Part shown: positions 9,490 through 18,898 of the stretch, one piece after another
Numbering within the stretch: the stretch's first letter is position 1
Layout: each line of letters starts with the position of its first letter
Assembly (NCBI GenBank): GCA_900770215.1
Contig: CAAGJW010000080.1
Coordinates: 3,879-67,878, forward strand
Direction: 5' to 3'
Length of the DNA: 64,000 nucleotides
Origin: Bacteroidales bacterium
Lineage (GTDB): Bacteria > Bacteroidota > Bacteroidia > Bacteroidales > Muribaculaceae
Position numbers and translations under genes: made by a program
Notes under the pieces: model-generated
What the model was told of the DNA's origin: nothing
The model's database searches: none
What the model saw: the letters and a program-made list of their open reading frames with translations, nothing else

Positions 9490-11121
9490 ATGAAACGACA
9501 TATCATCAACCTCGTGCTGGCAGTTGCAGCGACGGCGTGTCTCACCTCGTGCAACGACTTCCTGAAGGAAGACCCCAGCAGCCAACTCAAGGAGGACGAA
9601 GCCTATAAAAACGAGACCGAACTCTACCTCAACGCTGTGGCGGCGCTCTACAACAACGTGGGCGGCCACAACGACAGCGAGGGCTTGCAGGGCACGGCGC
9701 GCGGAGTGTATGACCTGAACGAGTTCACCACCGACGAGGCCATGCTGCCCACGCGCGGCGCCGACTGGTACGACGGCGGGCTGTGGCAGAACCTGTTTCG
9801 CCACAGCTGGGGCACCGGCACCGACTGCATAGGCGACACGTGGAAGTACCTGTTCAAGTCGATCATCATGTGCAACGCCGGGCTGGAGCACATCGACGCC
9901 TATGTGAAGGCACACGGCGAGAGCGACAACACCATCTACTGGCGCTACGAGGCACGGGCACTGCGGGCAATGTTCTACTTCTATGCCATGGACCTCTACG
10001 GGCGCCTGCCGCTCTTCACCACGAGCAAGCCCAGCGTGGCCCAGATGCAGCTGCAAGACCGCTCGACCGTGTACAGGCACATCGTGGGCGAGCTGCAAGA
10101 CTGCGCCGGGCACCTCACCAGCGAGCGCAGCAACTGGCAGGGCAAGTACTATGGCCGCATCAACGCCGCCACCTGCTACTTCCTGCTCGCCAAGCTCATA
10201 CTCAACGCCGAGGTGTACTGCGACGACGACTGGACCGACGGTGTGCGCCCCAGTGGCAGCAACATCTACTGCGACATCGACGGCCGCCAGCTCAACGCCT
10301 GGCAGGCCACCGAGCACTACTGCGACCTGATAGCCGGCATGGGCTACCGCCTCGAAGACGACTACACGGCCAACTTTGCCGTGCACAACGAGAACTCGCG
10401 CGAAAACATCTTTGTCATACCCATGGACAAATACCTGTACCAGAACCAATTCAAATACCTATTCCGCTCACGCCACTACAACCACGCCGCGGCCCTGGGC
10501 CTCAACGGCGAGAACGGCTCGTGCGCCACCATCGAGGCGATGAAAACCTTCGGCTACGGCACCGACTCGGCCGACGCCCGCCTGGCCATGAGCTACTACT
10601 GCGACCAGGTGCACGACCTGAACGGCCGCTTGGTGACCCTCGACGACGGCACGCCGCTCAAGTACTCCCCCTTGGCCGTGAAGCTCGACCTCTCGGGCGA
10701 CCCGCTGGAGAAAACGGCCGGAGCCCGCATGAAGAAATATGAAGTTGACCCCACGGGCACCAAAGACGGCAACCAGAGCGACAACGACATTGTGCTCTTC
10801 CGCTATGCCGACGTGCTGCTCATGCGCGCCGAGGCCATGGTGCGCAATGGCGAGAACGGCGACGAGTACCTCAACATGGTGCGCAGCCGTGTGGGCGAGT
10901 CGCCACGCCACGCCACGCTCGCCACACTGCTCGACGAGCGCATGCTCGAACTCTCGTGGGAGGGGTGGCGCCGCAACGACCTGGTGCGCTTCGGCGAGTT
11001 TACCCGCGCCTATACCGACCACACGCCGCTGCCCGACGAGGCCAAAGGCTGGACCACGTGCTTCCCCCTGCCCGGCGACTTCCTGGCCATCACTGGCTGC
11101 AAGCAAAATCCCGGTTACTGA
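9490..11121 (+). CDS. SusD/RagB-family glycan-binding lipoprotein
   Basis: This 543-residue lipoprotein has a lipobox with Cys21 (LTSC) followed by NDFLKEDP, the characteristic start of mature SusD proteins. Family features include the TPR-like helical framework, YEARALRAMFYFYAMDLYGRLPL near residue 160, and the C-terminal LMRAEAMVRNG, MLELSWEGWRRNDLVRFGEF and PLPGD block. It forms the extracellular lid on the SusC transporter and binds the substrate glycan. It lies 60 nt after susC. No SusR, ECF sigma/anti-sigma or hybrid two-component regulator is encoded next to this utilisation locus. Confidence 0.93.
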   Translation: MKRHIINLVLAVAATACLTSCNDFLKEDPSSQLKEDEAYKNETELYLNAVAALYNNVGGHNDSEGLQGTARGVYDLNEFTTDEAMLPTRGADWYDGGLWQNLFRHSWGTGTDCIGDTWKYLFKSIIMCNAGLEHIDAYVKAHGESDNTIYWRYEARALRAMFYFYAMDLYGRLPLFTTSKPSVAQMQLQDRSTVYRHIVGELQDCAGHLTSERSNWQGKYYGRINAATCYFLLAKLILNAEVYCDDDWTDGVRPSGSNIYCDIDGRQLNAWQATEHYCDLIAGMGYRLEDDYTANFAVHNENSRENIFVIPMDKYLYQNQFKYLFRSRHYNHAAALGLNGENGSCATIEAMKTFGYGTDSADARLAMSYYCDQVHDLNGRLVTLDDGTPLKYSPLAVKLDLSGDPLEKTAGARMKKYEVDPTGTKDGNQSDNDIVLFRYADVLLMRAEAMVRNGENGDEYLNMVRSRVGESPRHATLATLLDERMLELSWEGWRRNDLVRFGEFTRAYTDHTPLPDEAKGWTTCFPLPGDFLAITGCKQNPGY

Positions 11122-11165
11122 AACGACCCTGGGGACAGGCCCAAAGCCACAAGGCAACAACACAG

Positions 11166-11214
11166 CGAGCGGGCTGTGCCACTGCCATAGCGTGTAGTGT
11201 GCACAGTCCGCTCG
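11166..11214. terminator. Hairpin between convergent genes
   Basis: A 14-bp stem (11166-11179 with 11201-11214, one G-T pair; arm CGAGCGGGCTGTGC) with a smaller inner stem (CACT/AGTG) lies between the ends of susD and the facing lipoprotein gene. It lacks a strong T run on either side, so it may be a weak bidirectional terminator or an mRNA 3'-end stabiliser. Confidence 0.5.
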
Positions 11215-11250
11215 TGTGTGTGCGTCTGTGTAAAAAGTTACGAGGCGGCA

Positions 11251-12051
11251 TCAACGGCGGCGGCCGCCGCTCACGTTGGTGCCCGAGTTGCTGCTACTGC
11301 CCGTGCTGTAGCTTGAGTGGCTCGACTGGGCAGGAGCCGGGGTGTAGCTACGGGTGGGGGCGGTGGTGACCGAGCTCGAGCGGTTCACGCTGGGACTGGT
11401 CACGCTTGAGCGGTTGACGCTTGCAGGCCGGGTGACCGTGCTGGGCGTGGTGACGGTTCGGGGTGCACTGTTGCTGCCCGTGGCATAGCCTGGGCGACGG
11501 CCGCCACCGGCATTGTTGCCCGAGCCCGTCGACGACGGCCTGCTCATCGAGGCCGGCATCGAGGTATAATTGCGCTCGCTGCTATTCACAGTGGCGGGCT
11601 GACGCGTGGCCGTGCGGTTCACGTCGGGGTGCGACACCCCAGGCCGACGGCCGTCGGCGCTGCCCACGCTAGGGCGCTCATTGTCGGGGCGCGTCACCGA
11701 GCCCCGCACACCACCCATGCCCGGGCGACGGCCCTGCAAGGCACCGTTGCTGCCGTTGCGGTAGTCGCCACTGGGGCGATTGTTGTACACATCGTTGTTG
11801 TAGCGATCGTTAGATCCATAATAGCCGCCACGGGGCGGAGCGTCGACACGGCGCACGCGGTAGTGCCCACCGTCGTAGTAGGGCATGTAGTAGTAGTTGT
11901 TGTACACATAGTAGGTGTCGCCGCCGTAGTAGTAGGGGCTGCCATAGGTCACCACCTCGTCATATCCCGGGTCGCTCACGAGAAAACTGCACGATGCTGC
12001 GCTCAGGGCTATCGCCACCAAGGCCGATATGATGTAAAGATTGCGTCTCAT
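11251..12051 (-). CDS. Low-complexity Tyr- and Ser/Arg/Pro-rich lipoprotein
   Basis: This 266-residue protein has a lipobox at Cys21 (SAASC). Residues about 35-65 are extremely Tyr-rich (PYYYGGD, YVYNNYYYMPYYDGG). The remainder is Ser/Thr/Arg/Pro/Gly-rich with loose repeats (RRPG, VNRSS, TRPAS) and ends GGRRR. It has no recognisable catalytic domain. Proteins of this composition are common in Bacteroidales envelopes and may be structural or stress-related, but no function is established. The start is fixed by the signal peptide. Confidence 0.75.
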   Translation of the reverse strand: MRRNLYIISALVAIALSAASCSFLVSDPGYDEVVTYGSPYYYGGDTYYVYNNYYYMPYYDGGHYRVRRVDAPPRGGYYGSNDRYNNDVYNNRPSGDYRNGSNGALQGRRPGMGGVRGSVTRPDNERPSVGSADGRRPGVSHPDVNRTATRQPATVNSSERNYTSMPASMSRPSSTGSGNNAGGGRRPGYATGSNSAPRTVTTPSTVTRPASVNRSSVTSPSVNRSSSVTTAPTRSYTPAPAQSSHSSYSTGSSSNSGTNVSGGRRR

Positions 12052-12385
12052 TGTCGTAAAAATTTTAGTGTCCTTCTTTTCCTTATTGATGCAAATTTAG
12101 GCCAAAAGTTTAAAATATTCTAACATTCAATCGACTATTAATGGTTTTTTTGTCTACCAACGGGTAAAATTCCTACCCTAACCCCACCCCAACGGCAAGG
12201 AAATGGCAAAACGACGGAATTAGAGTATAATTATGACATAATTCTATGATTAATGGCAAAATAGCGTCAAAATGACGGAAATAGCAAAAACAAAGCTAAA
12301 AAGTGCAATACATTTTTGACAGATGGGCGTTTTTTGCGTAATTTTGCCCCCAAAAATTAACAAGACACACGCAACACAGTAAGAA
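12052..12385. promoter_or_regulatory. aspC: Divergent intergenic region with aspC promoter
   Basis: This AT-rich spacer is 334 bp long. A near-consensus Bacteroidetes promoter reads TTTG (12315-12318), a 20-nt spacer, then TAATTTTG (12339-12346), 40 nt before the aminotransferase ATG. On the minus strand a TAAATTTG box (complement of 12092-12099) may serve the lipoprotein gene. No coding sequence is seen. Confidence 0.6.
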
Positions 12386-13579
12386 ATGAATCAAATCTCC
12401 AACCGCATTCAGGCTCTTCAGCCATCGGCCACCCTGGCCATGTCGCAGAAGAGCAGCCAGCTCAAAGCACAAGGCATCGACGTGATCAACCTCTCGGTAG
12501 GCGAGCCCGATTTCCCCACTCCCAAGCACATCAAGGAAGCCGCCAAAAGCGCTATCGACCACGACTACTCATTCTACACGCCCGTGGCGGGATACCTGTC
12601 GCTGCGCCAGGCCATAAGCGACAAGCTGCAACGCGAAAACGGCGTGCACTACGCCCCCGAGCTCATCGTGGTGGGCAACGGTGCCAAGCACGAGCTGTGC
12701 AATGTGGTGATGAGCATGGTCAACCCTGGCGACGAGGTGGTGATACCCACACCGGCCTGGGTGAGCTACATGCAGATGGTGACTCTGGCAGGCGGCACGA
12801 GCGTGGAGGTGCCTTGCCCCATAGAGCAAGGCTTCAAGATGACGCCCGAGCAACTCGAGGCCGCCATCACGCCCAGGACCAAGCTGCTCATACTGTGCTC
12901 ACCCTCCAACCCCACAGGCGCCGTCTACACCAAGGGCGAGCTGCAGGCGCTGGCCCAGGTGCTTGGAGCCCACCCCCAGGTGCTGGTGCTTGCCGACGAG
13001 ATATATGAGCACATCAACTATGTGGGCGGCCACGAGTCGATTGCACAATTCCCGCAGGTGGCTGGCCGGGTGGCTATCGTCAACGGCGTGTCGAAGGCCT
13101 ATGCCATGACGGGCTGGCGCATAGGCTATGTGGCCGCCCCGCTGTGGCTGGCCAAGGCCGTGACCAAGCTCCAGGGCCAGTACACCAGTGGCGCCTCGTC
13201 GATTGCCCAAAAGGCTGCCGAGGCTGCCTACAGGGGGCCGCAAGCGTGTGTCGAGACCATGCGCGCCGCCTTTGAGCGCCGCCGCAACCTCATCGTGAGC
13301 CTGCTGCGCGGCATTCCCGGCATGGAGGTGAATGTGCCCGATGGCGCCTTCTATGTGTTTCCCAGCGTGAAAGCCTATCTGGGCAAGAAGAGTGGCGACA
13401 CCGTAATAAACAATGCCACCGACCTGGCACTCTACCTGCTCAACGAGGCCCACGTGGCCACCGTGAGCGGCGATGCCTTTGCCTGCCCGGGCCATCTGCG
13501 CTTGAGCTATGCCACCGACGACAAAGACATCGTGGGTGCCGTGTCGAGAATTGCAACAGCCTTGAGCCGCCTGCAGTGA
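12386..13579 (+). CDS. aspC: Class I pyridoxal-phosphate aminotransferase (aspartate aminotransferase)
   Basis: This 397-residue fold-type I aminotransferase shows the full Ia-subfamily pattern: INLSVGEPDFPTPKHI at the N-terminus, ILCSPSNPTGAVY for substrate binding, LADEIYEH, and the Schiff-base lysine Lys237 in NGVSKAYAMTGWRIGY. The C-terminal LRLSYA arginine motif is present. It should transfer amino groups between aspartate (or aromatic or branched amino acids) and 2-oxoglutarate. Its stop codon overlaps the start of the next gene (TGATG), so the metallophosphoesterase is translationally coupled to it. Confidence 0.92.
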   Translation: MNQISNRIQALQPSATLAMSQKSSQLKAQGIDVINLSVGEPDFPTPKHIKEAAKSAIDHDYSFYTPVAGYLSLRQAISDKLQRENGVHYAPELIVVGNGAKHELCNVVMSMVNPGDEVVIPTPAWVSYMQMVTLAGGTSVEVPCPIEQGFKMTPEQLEAAITPRTKLLILCSPSNPTGAVYTKGELQALAQVLGAHPQVLVLADEIYEHINYVGGHESIAQFPQVAGRVAIVNGVSKAYAMTGWRIGYVAAPLWLAKAVTKLQGQYTSGASSIAQKAAEAAYRGPQACVETMRAAFERRRNLIVSLLRGIPGMEVNVPDGAFYVFPSVKAYLGKKSGDTVINNATDLALYLLNEAHVATVSGDAFACPGHLRLSYATDDKDIVGAVSRIATALSRLQ

Positions 13580-14355
13580 TGAGGTTGCAATATGCCAGCG
13601 ACTTGCACCTGGAGAACCACCCCTGCTCGGCGTGGCTCGATGCGCACATGCCCGAGGTGGCGGGCGAGGTGCTGTTGCTGGCAGGCGACATCATGCACCT
13701 GCCGGTCGACAACAGCATCAAGAATTTCTCCCGCTTTGCCGACTGGTGCAGCCGCCACTACCGCCTCACGCTCATCGTGCCTGGCAACCATGAGTACTAC
13801 GGCGGTTGCGACGTGCAGTCGACCCTGCAGGACGGCTATGACCTGACCTTAAGGCCCAACGTGCACTACTGCACCAACCACAGCGTGAGGCTTGACGACA
13901 ACATCGAGATTTTTCTCACCACCATGTGGACCAGAATAGCACCCCGCAACGCCGCCCAGGTGCAAGAGGGCATGAGCGACTGCCAGCACATCGCCTGCGG
14001 CGGCCGCACGCTCAAGGCAAGCGACTACGGCCTGCTGCACGAGCGTTGCACCCGCTGGCTCGACGAGGCGCTGCGCCGCTCTACCGCCCTGCACAAGATA
14101 GTGGTGACCCACCACTGCCCCATGCTTCTCGAGGATCCGCGTTACGAGCCCAACGGGCTGAGCGATGCCTTTGTTGTCGACATGACCCGCTACATCGAGC
14201 AGCACCACATCGACCACTGGATATATGGGCACACCCACTACAACGCCGGCGAGGGCACACGCGTGGGCGCCACCACCATGCATTGCAACCAGCTGGCCTG
14301 CACCAGTCACGGCCCGGTAGCCGGCTACAGGAGCGCAGCCACAATCGTCGTGTAG
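13579..14355 (+). CDS. Calcineurin-like metallophosphoesterase
   Basis: This 258-residue cytosolic enzyme carries the complete dimetal motif set: SDLHLE (D-x-H), LLAGDIM (GD), VPGNHEYYGG (GNHE), THHCPM and YGHTHYN (GHTH). It matches small predicted phosphohydrolases of the YkuE-like type. I choose the ATG at 13579, which overlaps the stop of aspC; a GTG one codon earlier is also possible. The substrate is unknown. Coupling to aspC reflects shared expression but does not itself indicate a pathway. Confidence 0.88.
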   Translation: MRLQYASDLHLENHPCSAWLDAHMPEVAGEVLLLAGDIMHLPVDNSIKNFSRFADWCSRHYRLTLIVPGNHEYYGGCDVQSTLQDGYDLTLRPNVHYCTNHSVRLDDNIEIFLTTMWTRIAPRNAAQVQEGMSDCQHIACGGRTLKASDYGLLHERCTRWLDEALRRSTALHKIVVTHHCPMLLEDPRYEPNGLSDAFVVDMTRYIEQHHIDHWIYGHTHYNAGEGTRVGATTMHCNQLACTSHGPVAGYRSAATIVV

Positions 14356-14362
14356 CACGGCC

Positions 14363-14469
14363 CAGCCCCGCCGGGGGCGGCAGAACGTTACTGCCACACT
14401 GTGGCACTATGGCACTACACTGCATGGGTGATGACTATGCCACCCCATGGGGCTTGCCTGGCAGTGGGG
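14363..14469. repeat. Dispersed palindromic intergenic element, copy 1
   Basis: The stretch begins with an arm like AGCCCCGCCGGGGGCGGCAG and ends with GCCACCCCATGGGGCTTGCC; the inner part (CTGCCACACTGTGGCA, ACTACACTGCA, GGGTGATGACT) is nearly the same as 52745-52844. The outer arms are complementary, so the element can fold as a long hairpin. It lies just downstream of the metallophosphoesterase gene. Confidence 0.7.
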
Positions 14470-14609
14470 ACCATGATGCAGGGCTCGCAAAAATTCATGC
14501 TTATCGCCATTGATTTTCAGCTGAGTCGACTTGCACCCATCAGAACATGCCCATGCTGGGTGAGCACCAAAAAAAAATCGCCGATATTTAATCAGCGATT
14601 TGTATTTTG

Positions 14610-14682
14610 TGAACCGCATGGGGCTCGAACCCATGACCCCAACATTAAAAGTGTTGTGCTCTACCAGCTGAGCTAGCGATTC
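14610..14682 (-). tRNA. tRNA-Lys (anticodon TTT)
   Basis: This 73-nt gene lies on the minus strand. The 7-bp acceptor stem pairs GAATCGC with GCGGTTC. The D-arm is GCTCAGCTGGTAGAGC and the anticodon stem is CAACA/TGTTG around loop CTTTTAA, giving anticodon TTT (complement of 14647-14649). The T-arm contains GGTTCGAGCCC. CCA is not encoded, as is usual in Bacteroidetes. It stands alone between the repeat element and the hexosaminidase gene. Confidence 0.96.
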
Positions 14683-14752
14683 TCCGTAAAAGCGTTGCAA
14701 AGGTATTGCTATTTTTGCAATTGCGCAAGTTTTTTCACCTAATTTTTTCGGC

Positions 14753-17005
14753 TCAGTGCTTGAAGACTACTTGCAGGGCGGGGTTGTCGACGCATCGCAC
14801 ACTGGCCGTAAGCGTGCCGCCGTTGTCGTTGTAGTCGAAGTAGGGCACCTCGATGGCGTGCCAGCCCTGGCGCAGGGCGGCTTGGTTGCGCTTCACGACG
14901 GTGCTGTGGGGGCCGTCGTTGTCGATGAGTAGCGTGCCGTCGACGAGCCACTGGCTACCGTCGTCGCTGCCCAGGGTGAACTCGTAGATGCCGTCGGCCG
15001 GGACATAGAGATAGCCCTTGAAGATCACGCTGTAGTCGTGGTCGATGGCCGCCGGCAGCTGCACTGCCGGGCTCGTGAGCCGGCCGATGAGCTCACCCCG
15101 CGCAATGTCGCTGCAATGCTCGCCGCCGTTGTTGCGATGCCACTCCACCAGCAGGCCATCCTTGTCGGGGCTCACGTCGAGTGCAGGCATGTAGCGGGCG
15201 CGGGTGTAGGTGGCCGTGACCATGTCGCTGCGGCTGCCGTCGGGCCTGAACGAGGCGATGGTGAAGCGCGTATCGCGGTCTACCACGATGGGGGCGGTGA
15301 TGGCTGGCGACTGGGCGGTGGGCACGGTGCCGTCGGTGGTATAGCGCAGGGTGGCCTTGGCATAGGCGATCTTGGGCGAGAGCACACCGTGGGTGGTGTA
15401 GAGGGCGTGCTCGCTCACACCAGTGATGTCGGGCAGCTTGTAGCGCACGTGCAGGGCATCGAGGCGCTCGAGCTGTGCCGGCAGCTTCTCGTGGAAGCGG
15501 GCCACCACGCGCTCGCAGCAGGTGTCGCTGGTCCAGGCGCGCTCGGCCAGGGCCATCATGCGCGGCATCACCTGGTATTGCAGGCGGGCCTCGGTGGCTA
15601 TCCACTCGCACCAGATGTTGCCCTGCATGCCCATGACGAGCTGTTGCTGCCCTGCACTCAGCTGTGAGGCCGTGCGGGGGTCGTAGCGCAGTATCTTGTC
15701 GATGATGTCGTCGCTTTGACCGTAGTCGAAATAGAGGCACGTGGTGGGCGAGCATATCACGTGCTTGCCCTGGGCCGTGGCGCGCTCCACCACGCCCTTG
15801 TTCCAGCCACGCCACCACTGCACCACGCTGCCTGAGCCCAGGCCGTCGTCGGCAATCTCGTCCCAGCCCACCAGATGCCGGCCCTTGGCATTGAAGTAGG
15901 CTTCGAGCTGGCGCACAAACCAGCCCTGCAGCCCATCGACACTGGCGATGCCACACTGCCTCATGCGCTGCCGGCACCGCGGGCACGACTGCCAGTTGGT
16001 CTTGTCGACCTCGTCGCCGCCCATGTGCACATAGGCAAACGGGAAGATGTCGAACACCTCATCGTACACGTTCTTGCAGAATTGCAGCGTCGAGTCGCGG
16101 CCCACACACAGCGTGCTCGACGGCTCGCCCTGGCACGAGAGCCAGGGCAGCACGGTGGTGGCAGTGCGGCTGTGGCCCGGGAAGTCGACCTCGGGCATGA
16201 TCTCGATGCCGCGCTCGCGGGCATAGGCCACCACGTCGCGCAACTGGCGCTGGGTGTAGTAGCCGCCGTAGACCGAGTCGCCTCGCTCGTCGACGTGCAT
16301 CTTGGTGCGGTCGACGCGCAAGTCGGCATTGTGCTCACGGACCGCACGCTCCTCACAGCCCAGGTCGTGGCTGTCGAACGTCCTGAAGGCGCCCTTGGCG
16401 GTGAGCTGGGGGTAACGCTTGATCTCGATGCGCCATCCCTCATCGTCGACCAGGTGCCAGTGCAGGCGGTTGAGTTTGTAGAGGGCCATGAGGTCGAGCA
16501 AGCGCTTCACCTCGTCGACGCTCCAGAAGTGGCGCGAGCTGTCGAGCAGCAGGCCACGCCAGCCATAGCGAGGCTTATCGACAATGCTCAGGCAGGGCAC
16601 CTCGCCGTGAGCAGTACCCACGGGCAGCAGCTGCCGCAGTGTGGCAATGGCGCAGGCCACGCCGCTGTAGTCGCCGCCGGCGATGACGATGAGGCCAGGA
16701 TTGATGGCGAGGCGGTACTGGCTGGGCTCAAGCGTGGTATCGATGCCGAGCTGTATTGTGGTCGTGCCAGCAGGCGCGGGCCTACCCGCATCGGCAACCT
16801 GCGCTCCTGTGCACTGGGCTAGGTAGCGGGCTGCTGGCAGCAGGGCCGCGTCGTGGCAGTCGATGGCCACGGTGTCGAGCTTGCAGGTACCGGTGCCCTC
16901 AACGAGGTGCACGGGGGTGGGCACGATTGTGGCGGCATGGTTGGCGTGCATGGCGAGACACAGCGATGTGGCCAACAGCAGGGTGTGGAGCAGTCGCAGG
17001 GTCAT
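14753..17005 (-). CDS. GH20 beta-N-acetylhexosaminidase with PA14-like C-terminus
   Basis: This 750-residue exported enzyme has a signal peptide, a GH20b-like alpha/beta domain (about 25-140) and the catalytic barrel (about 145-500) beginning YGWRGLLLDSSRHF. The catalytic pair is Asp331-Glu332 in HMGGDEVDK; WDEI and VVQWWRGW line the substrate pocket. A chitobiase-type Fn3 module follows (about 515-600), then a PA14-like module (about 610-750; GYLYVPADGIYEFTLGSDDG). It removes terminal GlcNAc or GalNAc from glycans outside the cytoplasm. Its ATG overlaps the stop codon of the upstream gene by 4 nt, so the two are coupled. Confidence 0.93.
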   Translation of the reverse strand: MTLRLLHTLLLATSLCLAMHANHAATIVPTPVHLVEGTGTCKLDTVAIDCHDAALLPAARYLAQCTGAQVADAGRPAPAGTTTIQLGIDTTLEPSQYRLAINPGLIVIAGGDYSGVACAIATLRQLLPVGTAHGEVPCLSIVDKPRYGWRGLLLDSSRHFWSVDEVKRLLDLMALYKLNRLHWHLVDDEGWRIEIKRYPQLTAKGAFRTFDSHDLGCEERAVREHNADLRVDRTKMHVDERGDSVYGGYYTQRQLRDVVAYARERGIEIMPEVDFPGHSRTATTVLPWLSCQGEPSSTLCVGRDSTLQFCKNVYDEVFDIFPFAYVHMGGDEVDKTNWQSCPRCRQRMRQCGIASVDGLQGWFVRQLEAYFNAKGRHLVGWDEIADDGLGSGSVVQWWRGWNKGVVERATAQGKHVICSPTTCLYFDYGQSDDIIDKILRYDPRTASQLSAGQQQLVMGMQGNIWCEWIATEARLQYQVMPRMMALAERAWTSDTCCERVVARFHEKLPAQLERLDALHVRYKLPDITGVSEHALYTTHGVLSPKIAYAKATLRYTTDGTVPTAQSPAITAPIVVDRDTRFTIASFRPDGSRSDMVTATYTRARYMPALDVSPDKDGLLVEWHRNNGGEHCSDIARGELIGRLTSPAVQLPAAIDHDYSVIFKGYLYVPADGIYEFTLGSDDGSQWLVDGTLLIDNDGPHSTVVKRNQAALRQGWHAIEVPYFDYNDNGGTLTASVRCVDNPALQVVFKH

Positions 17006-17886
17006 TGTTTCAATAGCATTTCATATTCGGGAGGCGTGATGAGCAGGGTGCCTATGTCGTGCATATCGTTGTCGACATAGGTGTAGCGCAGGGCCTTGCG
17101 CTCCCGCACGATGGCGGCATACATGAGGTTGAGCGCAGCTTGCTGCTTGAAGGTTTTCACCACATGGTCGCGCATGGCCTGCACAAAGGTGGGCACCACG
17201 ATGGCATCGGCGCGGGTGTAGGGTATCACCACTTCCATCTCGACTGTGGTCGAGTCGCTCGACAGGCCCACGTGGTCGAGATACTCGTTGTGGTAGATGG
17301 GCAGGCGGTGCCTGGCGAGCACAGCGCTGGCGGCGGCCACATACTGGGCCACGGTGTTGAGCGGAGTGGCGTTGACCTTGATTTTCATCGAGTTGGCTAG
17401 TATCCAACCCACCACATTGGCCTGGTCGGCGCGGTAGCCTTGCAAGATGAGGAAGGTCGTGAAGCCGGCGTTGAAGGCAATGGCCGTGCAGGCATAGGTG
17501 CCCTGGTTTTGAAATTTCTCGAAGTGCACACACTGGGCCTTGTAGCCCAGAAAAGTGGTGTCGGCTATGGCGCCAAATTGCTTCACACCGCGCGAGAACA
17601 CGTCCTGGCGGTTCACAATCTGCTCCCTGAGGTACTCCCGGGGCTCAAAGGCACCGTCGATGCAATCGATGCGTGCCAGCTCCAGCACGCGGTGTTGCGC
17701 GTCGTTGCGGTACAGGATGGCCCGCGCCCCTATCGACTGCAAGGCCCCGCCGTCGTTGCCGGCCAGCCAGCTGTCGTCGGGCGTGATGACCGTGAAATAG
17801 GCGTTGTCGACCACCCCGGCCTGCAGGGCGGCCGTGCTTGCTGTCACAAGCACAAGTGCAACCATGAGTTTTATCATCTTCTTCAT
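17002..17886 (-). CDS. Exported protein of unknown function
   Basis: This protein has about 294 residues with a signal peptide (MKKMIKLMVALVLVTAS, cleavage near LQAG). The mature part looks like a globular alpha/beta domain with VDNAYFTVITPDDSW, FLGYKAQCVHFE and GYRADQANVVGWILANSMKIK, reminiscent of small periplasmic proteins that respond to an in-memory lipid or protein ligand, but no family is assigned with confidence. I choose the ATG at 17884-17886 because the signal peptide starts there; the open frame reaches 17961 without further support. It is coupled by a 4-nt overlap to the GH20 gene. Confidence 0.7.
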   Translation of the reverse strand: MKKMIKLMVALVLVTASTAALQAGVVDNAYFTVITPDDSWLAGNDGGALQSIGARAILYRNDAQHRVLELARIDCIDGAFEPREYLREQIVNRQDVFSRGVKQFGAIADTTFLGYKAQCVHFEKFQNQGTYACTAIAFNAGFTTFLILQGYRADQANVVGWILANSMKIKVNATPLNTVAQYVAAASAVLARHRLPIYHNEYLDHVGLSSDSTTVEMEVVIPYTRADAIVVPTFVQAMRDHVVKTFKQQAALNLMYAAIVRERKALRYTYVDNDMHDIGTLLITPPEYEMLLKQ

Positions 17887-17961
17887 AGCATGAAAAGCTT
17901 TTTTTGATGTCGTTGTGTTTCTTCTATCGTTGAAAACGCGGCGCAGGGGGAAAAATTGCAT

Positions 17962-18876
17962 TCAGCGCCGCAACAGGCGCCGCAACTGCTTGTAGCAGTG
18001 CACGGGCAGGTAGGCCAGGCGTGGCGGCAGCATGATGGCGATGCGGTCCTGAAGCGGGATGTCGCTGCTCAGCTGCCGGCGCAGGGGCTTGTAGTAGTCG
18101 CGCAGCACGTGGAACTGGCGCTTGTCGACAAACTTCTCGTACACCTTGAGCTGGTGCCCCACATAGGCGCTTTTCCACCGCTCCCACTGCGGCAGCAGGG
18201 TGGTCTTGAGCTCCTGGTCGTAGGCCTCGATCATGGCCAGGTCCTCGATGCGATCGTTGGGCACGCCCTCGTGGTAGAGGTAGGCCGGTTGCTCCATGCA
18301 ATACACCTTGGGCTTCTTCATCAAGCACTTGAGCTGCATCAAGATGTCTTCGCGCTCGGCAATGACGCGCGGTGCATCCAGGCAGCCCTCGAGCAGTTGT
18401 CTCTTGAAGATGATGCTCCACAGCACGGCGCAGCTGTTGTGCATTTTCAGCAAGTCGGCAATGAGCAGCTCGGCGTCGACCCAGCCGCGCAGTCCCGAGT
18501 CGCACAACTGCCCGTCTTGCTTGCGGTAGGGGGCGATCACCTCGTCGGCCCCGGTGCGCTCGATGGCCTCGTGCTGTGCCGTGAGGGCGCCAGGCAGGAG
18601 CTCGTCGTCGGCATCGGCAAAGACGATGTAGCGTCCCCGGGCCGTCTCCACGCCGCGGCGGCGGGCTGCCGTGACGCCGGCATTGGGCTGGTGCACCACC
18701 CTGAGATGCGGATTGCCGGCGGCCAGACGGTCGAGCAGGGCGGCGCTGCCGTCGGTGCTGCCGTCGTCGATGGCCACGATCTCATAGTCGCCGTAGTGCT
18801 GCCGCGCTATGCTCGCCAGGCAACGCTCCAGGTAGGCCGCCTTGTTGTAAACAGGTATGACTATCGATATTTCCAT
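17962..18876 (-). CDS. Glycosyltransferase family 2
   Basis: This 304-residue GT-A enzyme begins MEISIVIPVYNKAAYLERCL. The nucleotide-sugar binding residues are IDDGSTDGS, NAGVTAARRRG and the metal-binding FADADDE (DxD). The C-terminal half is helical and Arg-rich at the end (RRLLRR), consistent with peripheral membrane association. It should add one sugar to a lipid-linked glycan. It is the last gene of a leftward run of flippase, transferase-like protein and GT2, so it probably takes part in surface polysaccharide synthesis. Confidence 0.9.
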   Translation of the reverse strand: MEISIVIPVYNKAAYLERCLASIARQHYGDYEIVAIDDGSTDGSAALLDRLAAGNPHLRVVHQPNAGVTAARRRGVETARGRYIVFADADDELLPGALTAQHEAIERTGADEVIAPYRKQDGQLCDSGLRGWVDAELLIADLLKMHNSCAVLWSIIFKRQLLEGCLDAPRVIAEREDILMQLKCLMKKPKVYCMEQPAYLYHEGVPNDRIEDLAMIEAYDQELKTTLLPQWERWKSAYVGHQLKVYEKFVDKRQFHVLRDYYKPLRRQLSSDIPLQDRIAIMLPPRLAYLPVHCYKQLRRLLRR

Positions 18877-18898
18877 TGCGATAGGTGGAATGAAAAAG

